DNA of 64,000 nt from AC-32 sp963719275 (lineage in GTDB: Bacteria > Actinomycetota > Thermoleophilia > Gaiellales > Gaiellaceae): the NCBI GenBank assembly GCA_963719275.1, contig CAVRBT010000004.1, forward strand, positions 1 to 64,000, in the 5' to 3' direction. Shown here piece by piece: positions 48,012 to 55,515 of this stretch; position 1 is the stretch's first letter, and the number at the start of each line of letters is the position of its first letter. Both the position numbers and the translations under genes were made by a program. The notes below the pieces were generated by a model. The model was not told the DNA's origin. It did no database searches and saw only the letters and a list, made by a program, of their open reading frames with translations.

Positions 48012-48035
48012 GATCCAGACCGATTTCGTATCGGT
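48012..48035. promoter_or_regulatory. LysR-type operator candidate, site A
   Basis: GATCCAGACCGATTTCGTAT followed by CGGT contains the dyad ACCGAT (48019-48024)/ATCGGT (48030-48035). It sits in the 108-bp divergent region between the MBL-fold gene and lysR. Its sequence reappears on the minus strand at the end of lysR (see site B/C), which supports its role as the regulator's binding site. Confidence 0.65.
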
Positions 48036-48055
48036 GAGGAGTACGCTGCACGGGC

Positions 48056-48958
48056 ATGCCCGAGCTGCGTCACCTGCGGTATTTCGTCGCGGTCGCAGAG
48101 GAGCTGAATTTCAGCCGAGCCGCCCGCCGTCTGCGAATGGCACAGCCGCCGCTGAGCGTCGCGATCCGGCAGCTCGAGGCCGAGCTCAGTACCGAGCTCT
48201 TCCGGCGCTCCAGCCGTGAAGTCGTCCTGACCGAGGCGGGCACGGTGTTTCTCGAGGGCGCCCGCCGAACGCTCGCCGAGGCCGAGAGTGCCGTGGCCGC
48301 AGCGCGGCGCGCGGGGGCCGGCGAGCTAGGCAGCCTGCGGATCGGGTTCAGCTGGAGCGCACGCTTCGAGACGCTTCCCGTACTCGGGCAGGCCTTCCGC
48401 TCGCACCGGCCCGGCGTCGAGCTGCTAACCGAGGAAATCTGGAACTCGCGTATGACAGCCGCCCTTCACGACGGCACGATCGACCTCGCCGTCGCGCTCT
48501 GCCCTGAGGTCGCGGGTGATCTCAGCTTTACGCAGATCCGGCGAGAGGAGGTCGTCGTGCTGCTGGCGGCATCCCACGATCTCGCGGGAGCCGACACGAT
48601 CAGCCTGGGCGCTCTCGCAGGCGAGGAGTTCGTCTTCTTCCCCCGCGAGCTTGCCCCTCGCCTCTACGACACCTTCGTCGGTTTCTGCCGCCAGGCAGGC
48701 TTCGAGCCCACCGTCAGCAAGGAGTCATTTCACACCGGGTGGGAGCTGGGGGTGCTCTCGGACGTCCAGGTCGTTTCCCTGGTCCCCGAATCGGTCGCGC
48801 AAGCGCTCCCCGAAGGGGTTTGCGCCCTCCCGCTCGCTCAACCCCGAGCAGGCCTCGAGACCAGCCTCATCACGCGTCTCGACGATCCCTCGCCAACGCT
48901 GGCTGCGTTCATCGAGGTCGCTCGCGGCGTCTTCGATACCGAATCGGTCTTGATCTAG
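48056..48958 (+). CDS. LysR-family transcriptional regulator
   Basis: Regulator of 300 aa. The N-terminal winged HTH reads RHLRYFVAVAEELNFSRAAR, then RLRMAQPPLSVAIRQLEAEL and LFRRSSREVVLTEAG. The effector domain begins GELGSLRIGFSWSARFETLP and shows the usual two-lobed pattern (DLAVALCPEV, VVVLLAASHDLA, GVLSDVQVVSLVPESV). It most resembles the CatM/BenM/CbbR-like group that senses aromatic or oxidised metabolites. Likely targets are the divergent MBL gene and the downstream monooxygenase/DJ-1 pair. Confidence 0.9.
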   Translation: MPELRHLRYFVAVAEELNFSRAARRLRMAQPPLSVAIRQLEAELSTELFRRSSREVVLTEAGTVFLEGARRTLAEAESAVAAARRAGAGELGSLRIGFSWSARFETLPVLGQAFRSHRPGVELLTEEIWNSRMTAALHDGTIDLAVALCPEVAGDLSFTQIRREEVVVLLAASHDLAGADTISLGALAGEEFVFFPRELAPRLYDTFVGFCRQAGFEPTVSKESFHTGWELGVLSDVQVVSLVPESVAQALPEGVCALPLAQPRAGLETSLITRLDDPSPTLAAFIEVARGVFDTESVLI

Positions 48959-48968
48959 ACCGTTTCGG
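48939..48968. promoter_or_regulatory. LysR-type operator candidates B and C, 30-bp inverted repeat
   Basis: CCGAATCGGTCT (48939-48950) and AGACCGTTTCGG (48957-48968) are complementary at 11 of 12 positions around TGATCT, which contains the lysR stop. The left arm on the minus strand (GATCAAGACCGATTCGGTAT) closely matches site A upstream of lysR. The right arm (GATCTAGACCG) is a second partial copy. It lies 70 bp before the ABM monooxygenase gene, a suitable place for activation. Confidence 0.65.
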
Positions 48969-49036
48969 TCACTCGCAGCCTGCTCCGGTACCCGTACCCT
49001 CAGCGCCACGGCCGACAATCCTCAGGAGGGAGAGAG

Positions 49037-49339
49037 ATGGTTGTCGAGTACATCCGCTACAGCATCGACGATCCCCGTGCGGAGGCGTTCGAGCAGGCTT
49101 ATCGAGTGGCGGGCGACTCGCTCGCGGCCTCCGAGCACTGTCAGCGCTACGAAGTCTCGCGCTGCAGCGAGGATCCCACCCAGCACGTCGTCCGGATCGA
49201 GTGGGATTCCGAGGAGGGGCATCTGTCGGGCTTTCGCCAGAGCCCGGAGTTCCGCAGCTTCTTCGACGCGGTCGGGCCGTTCGTGAACGACATCGAGGAG
49301 ATGCGCCACTACAACGTGACGCTCTCGAGCGCAGGTTGA
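49037..49339 (+). CDS. Antibiotic-biosynthesis-monooxygenase-domain protein
   Basis: Protein of 100 aa with a dimeric alpha/beta-barrel pattern: VVEYIRYSIDDPRAEAFEQA, ASEHCQRYEVSRCSEDPTQH, VVRIEWDSEEGHLSGFRQSP and EMRHYNVTL. ABM proteins include cofactor-free quinone-forming monooxygenases and heme or metabolite scavengers. ATG 49037 follows GGAGGGAGAGAG. Its TGA overlaps the ATG of the next gene by one base. It probably belongs to the LysR-controlled unit. Confidence 0.8.
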   Translation: MVVEYIRYSIDDPRAEAFEQAYRVAGDSLAASEHCQRYEVSRCSEDPTQHVVRIEWDSEEGHLSGFRQSPEFRSFFDAVGPFVNDIEEMRHYNVTLSSAG

Positions 49340-50106
49340 TGCGGAGTCTGTCCAGCAGCGGGACGAGCGGCGGGACCGATGCCGGCAGCCCCGACAAACA
49401 GAAGAAGGTCTTGATGGTGATCGCGAACTCGGCGACGTCGACGACGCTCGGGATCCCGGTCGGCTTCTGGGGTGCCGAGCTGACGCATGCCTGGTACGCG
49501 TTCAAGGAAGCTGGATACGAGGTGACGGTCGCCAGCCCCGACGGCGGCAAGTGCAAGCTCGACGCCTGGAGCGACCCGCGCGACGAGAGCAGGTACTCGT
49601 TCGGCGACCTGATCACGATGGGCTTCCTCAATACACCCGAGTACATGCAGCTCATCGAGGACACTCCGGCGCTCAACGACCTCGACTACGACGACTACGA
49701 TGCGCTCGTCGTCGTCGGCGGCCAGTCGCCGATGTTCACGTTCCGCGAGCACGACGAGCTGAAAAACGCGCTTCGCACTTTCTACGAGGACGGCAAGGTG
49801 ACGAGTGCGCTCTGCCACGGCACCGCCGCCTTGATCGACGTCACGCTCTCGGACGGCACGCCTCTCATCGCCGGGAAGACCATGACCGGCTTCGCCAACG
49901 TGGAGGAGGAGTACGCAGACCAGTACGTCGGTACCGAGGTGATGCCCTGGCACATCGAGGACGCCGCCAAGGAGCGCGGTGCCAACTACATCCAGGGCGG
50001 CCGCTTCAGGCCGTTTGCCGTCCGCGACGGCCACTTGATCACAGGCCAGCAACAGTACTCCGGGACCGAGGTCGCGAAGCTCGTGATCGAGGCGCTCGGA
50101 ACCTAG
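49339..50106 (+). CDS. DJ-1/PfpI family (type 1 glutamine amidotransferase-like) protein
   Basis: Protein of 255 aa. Characteristic motifs are KVLMVIANSATSTTLGIPVG, the helix FKEAGYEVTVASPDGGKCKL, DYDDYDALVVVGGQSPMF and the nucleophile elbow VTSALCHGTAALIDV. The elongated form with DxWSDPRD inserts is close to the Hsp31/class-III glyoxalase group, so glyoxalase or deglycase-like activity is possible. Its start overlaps the preceding stop (TGATG), and its TAG shares CTAG with a convergent gene remnant. Confidence 0.85.
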   Translation: MRSLSSSGTSGGTDAGSPDKQKKVLMVIANSATSTTLGIPVGFWGAELTHAWYAFKEAGYEVTVASPDGGKCKLDAWSDPRDESRYSFGDLITMGFLNTPEYMQLIEDTPALNDLDYDDYDALVVVGGQSPMFTFREHDELKNALRTFYEDGKVTSALCHGTAALIDVTLSDGTPLIAGKTMTGFANVEEEYADQYVGTEVMPWHIEDAAKERGANYIQGGRFRPFAVRDGHLITGQQQYSGTEVAKLVIEALGT

Positions 50107-50231
50107 GCTTCCTGCAGTAGCCACTGATTGAGCTGCGTCCCACCGATTCCGAACGGGGTATCCGCGCTCTGGAGGGGACCTGCGGTGAAGCCGTCCAGCG
50201 AGATCATCATGTTCAACCTGAGCTCGCTCAT
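50103..50231 (-). pseudogene. N-terminal fragment of a RibD-C/dihydrofolate-reductase-like gene
   Basis: From ATG 50231 the frame reads SELRLNMMISLDGFTAGPLQ, then PFGIGGTQLNQWLLQEA and stops at 50103. MMISLDGFTAGP is the usual start of RibD-C reductases, which are about 180-200 aa long; here only 42 codons remain. A complete relative lies nearby at 51168. The fragment follows a 12-codon ORF whose stop overlaps its start (ATGA). This accounts for most of the 175 bp between the flanking genes. Confidence 0.55.
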
Positions 50232-50281
50232 CCCGGCGCCTCGGTCTGAACGGTTGTCTCACTCATCGGTGACCTCCTGTC

Positions 50282-51157
50282 TCAGGCGTGGTCCAGCAGG
50301 ATCTCCGCGACCCGGTCAGGTTGTTCGAGCGCGGTGAAGTGTCCGCTGCCGGGAAGCGAGATCGATCCGGCGCCCGGAAGCAGGGCGAGGTTGGCTTCAC
50401 GTTCCGCCGGTTGCGACCAGTCGTGGTCTCCGTAGGCGAGGGTGACCGGGGCGCTAGCGCGACCGTAGAGTGCTCGGGCGGCGATCATGCTGTCCACGTT
50501 GCGGTAGACCAGTCGCGCCACCGCCGCGTAGCCGCGGCGACGACCGACCCGGCGCAGCTCGGCGAGGTAATGGCGCGGCAGGTTGCTTCCGTCGACCAGG
50601 CCGCCTCGTAACACGATGCCGAGCACGGGCTTGTTCTCCGTCCTCGTGACGATCGGGCCGACGGCCGGCAGGCGGGCGGCGCCGACGTAGAGTGAGGCAA
50701 CGCGATTTGCCCGACCCACGCCTCTGGAGTAGTCGTATGGGTTGAAGGCGACGACCTGGCGCACTCGATTCTCGAGCTCAGTCGAGGCCGTCAGCGACGC
50801 CGTGGCGCCCATCGACTCGCCCGCCAGGGTCACATCATCGAGGTCGAGCCCATTGACGAGTTCGACGATCGCTCGGCGAAGCGCTGGCTCGTCATAGCGT
50901 GCGCTCGGGCGGATGTCAGACCATCCCATCCCCGGCATGTCAACGGCGTAGACCGTGAAAGCCCGTTCGATCCTCGGAATCACGAGCTGGAAGTGGTCGA
51001 GCTGCGTACGGACCGTGTGCAGCAGCACTAGTGGCGGACCGGATCCGGTCTTCAAGTACCGCACGCGTGTCCCGTCGCCGAGCACGGCGTACTCAATCTC
51101 CCCGGACGGCGACCAGGTGCGGGTGTATCCGTCGTCCGGTCGCGGTTCCGTTCGCAT
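50282..51157 (-). CDS. Alpha/beta hydrolase
   Basis: Hydrolase of 291 aa. Oxyanion region PPLVLLHTVRTQLDHF, nucleophile elbow TLAGESMGATASL with Ser, acid Asp in AYGDHDWSQP and base His in LPGSGHFTALEQP. Overall layout is like epoxide hydrolases and haloalkane dehalogenases but with Ser as nucleophile, so an esterase or C-C hydrolase. It follows the complete RibD-C gene on the same strand with an 10-bp gap, suggesting one transcript. Confidence 0.85.
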   Translation of the reverse strand: MRTEPRPDDGYTRTWSPSGEIEYAVLGDGTRVRYLKTGSGPPLVLLHTVRTQLDHFQLVIPRIERAFTVYAVDMPGMGWSDIRPSARYDEPALRRAIVELVNGLDLDDVTLAGESMGATASLTASTELENRVRQVVAFNPYDYSRGVGRANRVASLYVGAARLPAVGPIVTRTENKPVLGIVLRGGLVDGSNLPRHYLAELRRVGRRRGYAAVARLVYRNVDSMIAARALYGRASAPVTLAYGDHDWSQPAEREANLALLPGAGSISLPGSGHFTALEQPDRVAEILLDHA

Positions 51158-51167
51158 CGTGTCGCGG

Positions 51168-51716
51168 CTAGGGGACAGCCGTGCTGTAGGTGAGCAGGGC
51201 TACTCCCGTGCCGGTCGTCTTGACGTCCGTCAGCGTCAAGCCTGTCTTCTCGGTTCCGTCCCTGAAGAGGCGCCTTCCGCGGCCGACGGTTACGGGAAAG
51301 ACCATGAGCGCGTACCTGTCGATCAGCCCGTGCGGGTGAAGCGCGTTGACGAGCTCGCCGCTGCCGTAGATCAGCAGGTCCGCGCCCGGCTGCCGCTTCA
51401 GCTTCGCGACCTCGTCTGCGAGATCTCCGTCGAGCAAGGTTCCGTTCCACGCCAGTGGTTCGCTGAGTGTCCGCGAGGCGACGAACTTGGGAAGCGCGTT
51501 CATCCGGACGGCGAACTCGCCTTCCGTCTCCTCCATCGAGGGCCAGGCGCCCGCGAAGCCTTCGAAGGTCACGCGCCCGAGCAGGAGGGCGTCGCACGCG
51601 AAGAGCTGGTCGTACTGGAACTTCGCGAGCTCGTCGTTGAAGTACTCGTCCGACCAGGCGGGGTCCTCCATCACCCCGTCGACCGTCACGTATTCCACTG
51701 CGACTACGTCTCTCAT
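51168..51716 (-). CDS. Dihydrofolate reductase-family (RibD C-terminal) protein
   Basis: Protein of 182 aa with DVVAVEYVTVDGVMEDPAWS, LFACDALLLGRVTFEGFAGA, KFVASRTLSEPLAWNGTLLD and ADLLIYGSGELVNALHPHGL. These are the NADPH-fold motifs of RibD-C/YyaP-like reductases (LLGRxTYE, GSGxLxxxL). Physiological substrate unknown. It heads a two-gene unit with the alpha/beta hydrolase and is divergent from the XRE regulator gene across 108 bp. Confidence 0.85.
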   Translation of the reverse strand: MRDVVAVEYVTVDGVMEDPAWSDEYFNDELAKFQYDQLFACDALLLGRVTFEGFAGAWPSMEETEGEFAVRMNALPKFVASRTLSEPLAWNGTLLDGDLADEVAKLKRQPGADLLIYGSGELVNALHPHGLIDRYALMVFPVTVGRGRRLFRDGTEKTGLTLTDVKTTGTGVALLTYSTAVP

Positions 51717-51824
51717 CTCACCTCCAAGTTGTCGGCCGGTCGTACGCCGGGCCCGGCTCGTCCATCGTGCCCGCGCCGGGCCTGCGAGTCGATTACCTAT
51801 GACGTAAGGGGCTAGGGTCCCGGC

Positions 51825-52637
51825 ATGGCTGTCCCCGAGGGTGCACCGTCGGCGGGGGCGTTGCTACGTGAGTGGCGCCAGCGGCGCAACCTCAGCCAGC
51901 TCGAGCTCGCACTGCGATCGGCGGTTTCGGCGCGACATCTCAGCTTCATCGAGACCGGCCGGGCGAAGCCGAGCCGCGAGATGGTTCTCCACCTGGCCGA
52001 GCGCCTCGACGTTCCCCTGCGAGAACGGAACCAGTTGCTCCTCGCCGCCGGGTTCGCCCCTGTCTTCGGTGAGCGCTCACTCGACGAGAGCGAGATGGCC
52101 CCGGTCCGGGAGGCGCTCGAGCGGTTCCTGTCCGCCCACGAGCCGTATCCGGCCCTCGCCGTCGACCGTCACTGGAACATCGTCGCGGCGAACCGCGGAA
52201 TCGCCTACGTCACCCGAGGCGTCGCAGAGGAGCTCCGCGTGCCGCCGGCGAACGCGCTGCGAATCGCGTTGCATCCGGATGGCATGGCACCCCGGATCTC
52301 GAATCTCTCCGATTGGAGCGGCTACGTTCTCGCGCGGCTGCGCCGCGAGCTCGAAGCCACCCGCGATCCCGAGCTCGAGTCCCTGTACGAAGAGCTCGTG
52401 GCCTACCCGGGAGTCACGGAACACGACCCCACCGGCGCCGCGAGTCCGGACGACATCATGCTCATGCACCAGCTTCGCCTCGACGACGCCGACCTCGCCC
52501 TCTTCTGCACCTTCACGACCTTCGGAACTGCTCGCGACCTCACGCTCGCGGAGCTCACGCTCGTGGCCTTCTACCCAGCCGATCCGAAGACCGCCGAGGC
52601 GCTCACCGCCGCAATCGGCGACGCCCAGCCAGACTGA
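51825..52637 (+). CDS. XRE-family regulator with MmyB-like domain
   Basis: Protein of 270 aa. The N-terminal HTH reads LLREWRQRRNLSQLELALRS, then VSARHLSFIETGRAKPSREM. The C-terminal MmyB domain (a PAS-like, fatty-acid-binding fold) has YPALAVDRHWNIVAANRGIA, a central helical block and ADLALFCTFTTFGTARDLTL. Such regulators typically sit beside and control an oxidoreductase; the divergent RibD-C reductase gene is the obvious candidate target. Confidence 0.85.
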   Translation: MAVPEGAPSAGALLREWRQRRNLSQLELALRSAVSARHLSFIETGRAKPSREMVLHLAERLDVPLRERNQLLLAAGFAPVFGERSLDESEMAPVREALERFLSAHEPYPALAVDRHWNIVAANRGIAYVTRGVAEELRVPPANALRIALHPDGMAPRISNLSDWSGYVLARLRRELEATRDPELESLYEELVAYPGVTEHDPTGAASPDDIMLMHQLRLDDADLALFCTFTTFGTARDLTLAELTLVAFYPADPKTAEALTAAIGDAQPD

Positions 52638-52692
52638 TCGCCGCCAGCTCGCGGCTCCCCGCGCTGGGGACGGATCACTGGGGCCGGTCCCA

Positions 52693-52735
52693 CGAAAGCT
52701 TAGGGACAAATCTAGGGATCTCCCACGGTGCGGCA
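52693..52735 (+). promoter_or_regulatory. Recurrent CTAGGG-type motif, copy 1
   Basis: Starts CGAAAGCTTAGGGACAAA, followed by a second CTAGGG, then TCCCACG and GTGCGGCAC. It is the most diverged of three copies (others at 55233 and 61504). It lies 64-106 bp before ATG 52799 of MMPL exporter 1. Position and strand match the other copies, which supports a common regulatory function. Confidence 0.55.
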
Positions 52736-52798
52736 CGACTCCATCGGCGGCACGATCGACGTCATGCAACGCGCGTCGGCTGAAAGCGAGGAGCTCAG

Positions 52799-54997
52799 AT
52801 GAATTCGACGATGCTCGAACGAGTGGCGCTCGCCAGCGCCAGGCACCCACGCCGGACGATCGCACTCTGGCTCGCGGCAATGGTGCTGGCGTTCGCCGCG
52901 GTCGGGGCCCTGCTCGGTGGCGCCCTGACCACCGAGGGGAAGCCGACCAACAACCCGCAGTCCGAACGCGCGAAGGATGCGCTCGAAGCGGCATTCCCAA
53001 CCGCTTCGAGCGCCGCGATCACGGACATCGTCGTCGTCCGCTCGCCGCAGTACACAGTCAAGGACCCCCGGTTTCGCGCATTCGTCCGCCGGCTTGGCAG
53101 CGAGGTGCGGGGAGCGAAGGGTGTCGAGAGCGTCCGCACCTTTTTCGGGGCGCACGACCCGTCGCTCGTCTCGGCGGATCGGCACGCGACGCTGGTCCAG
53201 TTCGCAATGCCAGACGAGTCGAGCTCCGGGATCGACGACGTCGTCACGGCTGTCAAGCACGCCGACTCGAGCTCCGCGTTCGCGGTGACCGTCACCGGCC
53301 AGCGCACGGTCAACCACGACTTCAACCAACTCTCGGAGGATGACCTTCGGTCGGGTGAGCTCCAGTTCGGTCTGCCGGCGGCGCTGATCGTGCTCCTGCT
53401 GGTGTTCGGAACAGTGGTCGCCGGCCTCGTGCCCTTGCTGATTGCGCTGCCGTCGATCATCGTCGCGCTCTCCTTCGTGGCCGTGCTCGGGCACGCGTTC
53501 AGCCTCTCGATCTTCGTGGTCAACATGCTGACCGGAATGGGCCTCGCGCTCGGAATCGACTACGCGCTGTTCGTGGTCTCGCGGTTTCGTGAGGAGCGAG
53601 GCCGCGGCCGTGAGAAGCTCGACGCGATCTCCGCCTCGGCGCTCACAGCGAACCGTGCGGTGCTGTTCAGCGGCACAACGTTCGTGATCGCGATGTTCGG
53701 GATGTTCATCGTGCCGAACTCGATCATGCGCAGCCTCGCGGTCGGCGCGATCCTGGTCGGGATCGTCTCGGTGGTCGCCTCGGCGACGCTGTTGCCGGCG
53801 CTGCTAGGACTGATCGGCGACGGCATAGACCGGTTGCGCATCCCGCTGGTCGGAAGGCGGTCACTTGAAGCTGCCAATCCCGAAGGCCGCGTGTGGGGGG
53901 CGATCGTCCGTTCCGTGCTCCGGCGGCCGGTGCTCGCCGCCGGCCTCTCGGTGGCGCTGCTGCTCGCGGCGGCGTCACCGATCCTCGGGATGCACATCGG
54001 CACGAGCGGCCCGACGCTGCTGCCCGAGCGCTTCGAGGCGCGGCAGGGCTTCGCGGCGCTCCACCGCGACTTCCCGGGCGCCACGGCCAACCCCGTCGAG
54101 ATCGTCGTCGCCAAGGACGCGAGCCATCCTGCCTCCGAGCGGGCCCTGGCCCGGCTGCGGACGACGCTCGCAGCTGACTCTCGCTTCGGCCCCGGACAGA
54201 TCGAAGGCTCGCCTAATGGCGATGTCGCCATGCTCTCGGTGCCCGTCCGCGGGGATCCGTCCGGCGACGCCGCGGTCTCCGCGGTCCGGCACCTCCGCTC
54301 GACAACGGTTCCTGCGATCTTCGCGGGCACGCAGGCGGAGGTCCTCGTCGGCGGCACGACGTCCGAGAACATCGACTATTTCGACTCGGTCATCGGGCCA
54401 GCGCCGTGGGTGATCGCCTTCGTGCTCGGGCTGACGCTCGTCTTCCTGACCGTCGTCTTCCGCTCTCTCGTCGTCGCGGCGACCGCCGTCGTTCTCAACC
54501 TGCTCTCGGTCGGAGCCGCCTACGGGCTGCTAGTGCTCGTCTTCCAGGACGGGTTCGCCTCCGGGCTGCTGGGCTTCAACCACGTGGACACGATCGAGGC
54601 CTGGGTGCCGCTGTTCCTGTTTTCGGTCCTCTTCGGGCTCTCGATGGACTACCAGGTCTTTCTGCTCAGCCGGATTCGCGAGCGTTACGACCAGACCGGG
54701 GACACGACCGATGCCGTCACCTTCGGCGTCTCCTCGACGGCACGGATCATCACCGGCGCCGCGCTGATCATCGTGGCCGTCTTCGCCGGCTTTGCCGCGG
54801 GTGAGCTGGTGATGTTCCAGCAGATGGGCTTCGGCGTTGCCGTCGCCCTGCTGATCGACGCGACGATCATCCGCTCGGTGCTGCTCCCGGCGGTGATGCA
54901 TCTACTCGGGCGCTGGAACTGGTACCTGCCGCACTGGCTCGACTGGCTGCCTCGGCTCCAGGTCGAGGCGCCCGCTCTACGAGCCGCTCATCACTAG
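52799..54997 (+). CDS. MMPL/RND-family transporter 1
   Basis: Full-length exporter of 732 aa with two six-helix RND modules. After helix 1 (LWLAAMVLAFAAVGALLGGA) comes a periplasmic domain; helices 2-6 contain LTGMGLALGIDYALFVVSRF with the GxDY motif. The second half repeats this, ending FLFSVLFGLSMDYQVFLLSR and a last helix pair. Such proteins export lipids, siderophores or hydrophobic drugs with the proton gradient. The gene has its own promoter with motif copy 1. Confidence 0.9.
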   Translation: MNSTMLERVALASARHPRRTIALWLAAMVLAFAAVGALLGGALTTEGKPTNNPQSERAKDALEAAFPTASSAAITDIVVVRSPQYTVKDPRFRAFVRRLGSEVRGAKGVESVRTFFGAHDPSLVSADRHATLVQFAMPDESSSGIDDVVTAVKHADSSSAFAVTVTGQRTVNHDFNQLSEDDLRSGELQFGLPAALIVLLLVFGTVVAGLVPLLIALPSIIVALSFVAVLGHAFSLSIFVVNMLTGMGLALGIDYALFVVSRFREERGRGREKLDAISASALTANRAVLFSGTTFVIAMFGMFIVPNSIMRSLAVGAILVGIVSVVASATLLPALLGLIGDGIDRLRIPLVGRRSLEAANPEGRVWGAIVRSVLRRPVLAAGLSVALLLAAASPILGMHIGTSGPTLLPERFEARQGFAALHRDFPGATANPVEIVVAKDASHPASERALARLRTTLAADSRFGPGQIEGSPNGDVAMLSVPVRGDPSGDAAVSAVRHLRSTTVPAIFAGTQAEVLVGGTTSENIDYFDSVIGPAPWVIAFVLGLTLVFLTVVFRSLVVAATAVVLNLLSVGAAYGLLVLVFQDGFASGLLGFNHVDTIEAWVPLFLFSVLFGLSMDYQVFLLSRIRERYDQTGDTTDAVTFGVSSTARIITGAALIIVAVFAGFAAGELVMFQQMGFGVAVALLIDATIIRSVLLPAVMHLLGRWNWYLPHWLDWLPRLQVEAPALRAAHH

Positions 54998-54999
54998 AC

Positions 55000-55194
55000 G
55001 TGGTCCGGCAGCTCGAGCGCGTCTCTTCCGCCAGCGAGCTTCGGCTCCAGTGGATCGTCGCGCTCGACGCCGCCGCAAGCGCGCTCGAGGTAGCTGTGCG
55101 TGCTCGAACGCTCGCGCCGGCCTTGTACGCCACCGAGTACCGGTTGCCCAGCCGCGAGCGCGCCTGGCTCGAGAGCGTTCTGGGACGCGACTAG
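55000..55194 (+). CDS. Small hypothetical protein, 64 aa
   Basis: GTG 55000 follows the MMPL stop by two bases and gives VRQLERVSSASELRLQWIVA, then LDAAASALEVAVRARTLAPA and LPSRERAWLESVLG. It is helical, soluble and without motif. The close spacing supports co-expression with the exporter. I cannot assign a function, and overprediction is possible. Confidence 0.5.
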   Translation: MVRQLERVSSASELRLQWIVALDAAASALEVAVRARTLAPALYATEYRLPSRERAWLESVLGRD

Positions 55195-55232
55195 GCCACC
55201 TTGCTTGTGGCCACGGTCAGCCCGCAGGCCGG

Positions 55233-55273
55233 CGAAAAGCTAGGGGAAAGGCTGGGGGTGTTCCCCGAGGCGA
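55233..55273 (+). promoter_or_regulatory. Recurrent CTAGGG-type motif, copy 2
   Basis: CGAAAAGCTAGGGGAAA, then GGCTGGGGG, TTCCCCGAGGCG and AACTTG. It contains two GCT(A/G)GGGG direct repeats 12 bp apart and GGGGAA/TTCCCC arms. It begins 71 bp before ATG 55304 of the small gene leading the cyclase/AAA unit. Nearly the same spacing is seen at copy 3. Confidence 0.65.
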
Positions 55274-55303
55274 ACTTGCCTTGCCGCAGTAACCCTCTCT
55301 CGC

Positions 55304-55507
55304 ATGAGTCAGTCCGCGGTCGAGGGTCGTCGTGAAGCGAGTCGCGCGCACGCGGAGTTCCGGGAAGCGCTGCTCAAGCTCTCCGACGACCCGACCAAAG
55401 CCAACATCGTGCGCTACCTGAACGCGAGCCGCGCCCTTGACGGTGAGCCGCTAGAGGACCCGCCGCCGAGGCGTGGGCGCCGCAACGGCCCGGGGTCGAG
55501 CAAGTAG
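55304..55507 (+). CDS. Small hypothetical protein, 67 aa
   Basis: ATG 55304 gives a polar, helical protein (SQSAVEGRREASRAHAEFRE, LLKLSDDPTKANIVRYLNAS) with a basic, proline-rich tail (DPPPRRGRRNGPGSSK). It has no signal peptide or recognised domain. It ends eight bases before the cyclase/AAA gene and follows motif copy 2, so it is the first gene of that unit. It may be a regulator partner, but nothing in the sequence proves it. Confidence 0.6.
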   Translation: MSQSAVEGRREASRAHAEFREALLKLSDDPTKANIVRYLNASRALDGEPLEDPPPRRGRRNGPGSSK

Positions 55508-55515
55508 GAGGACCG

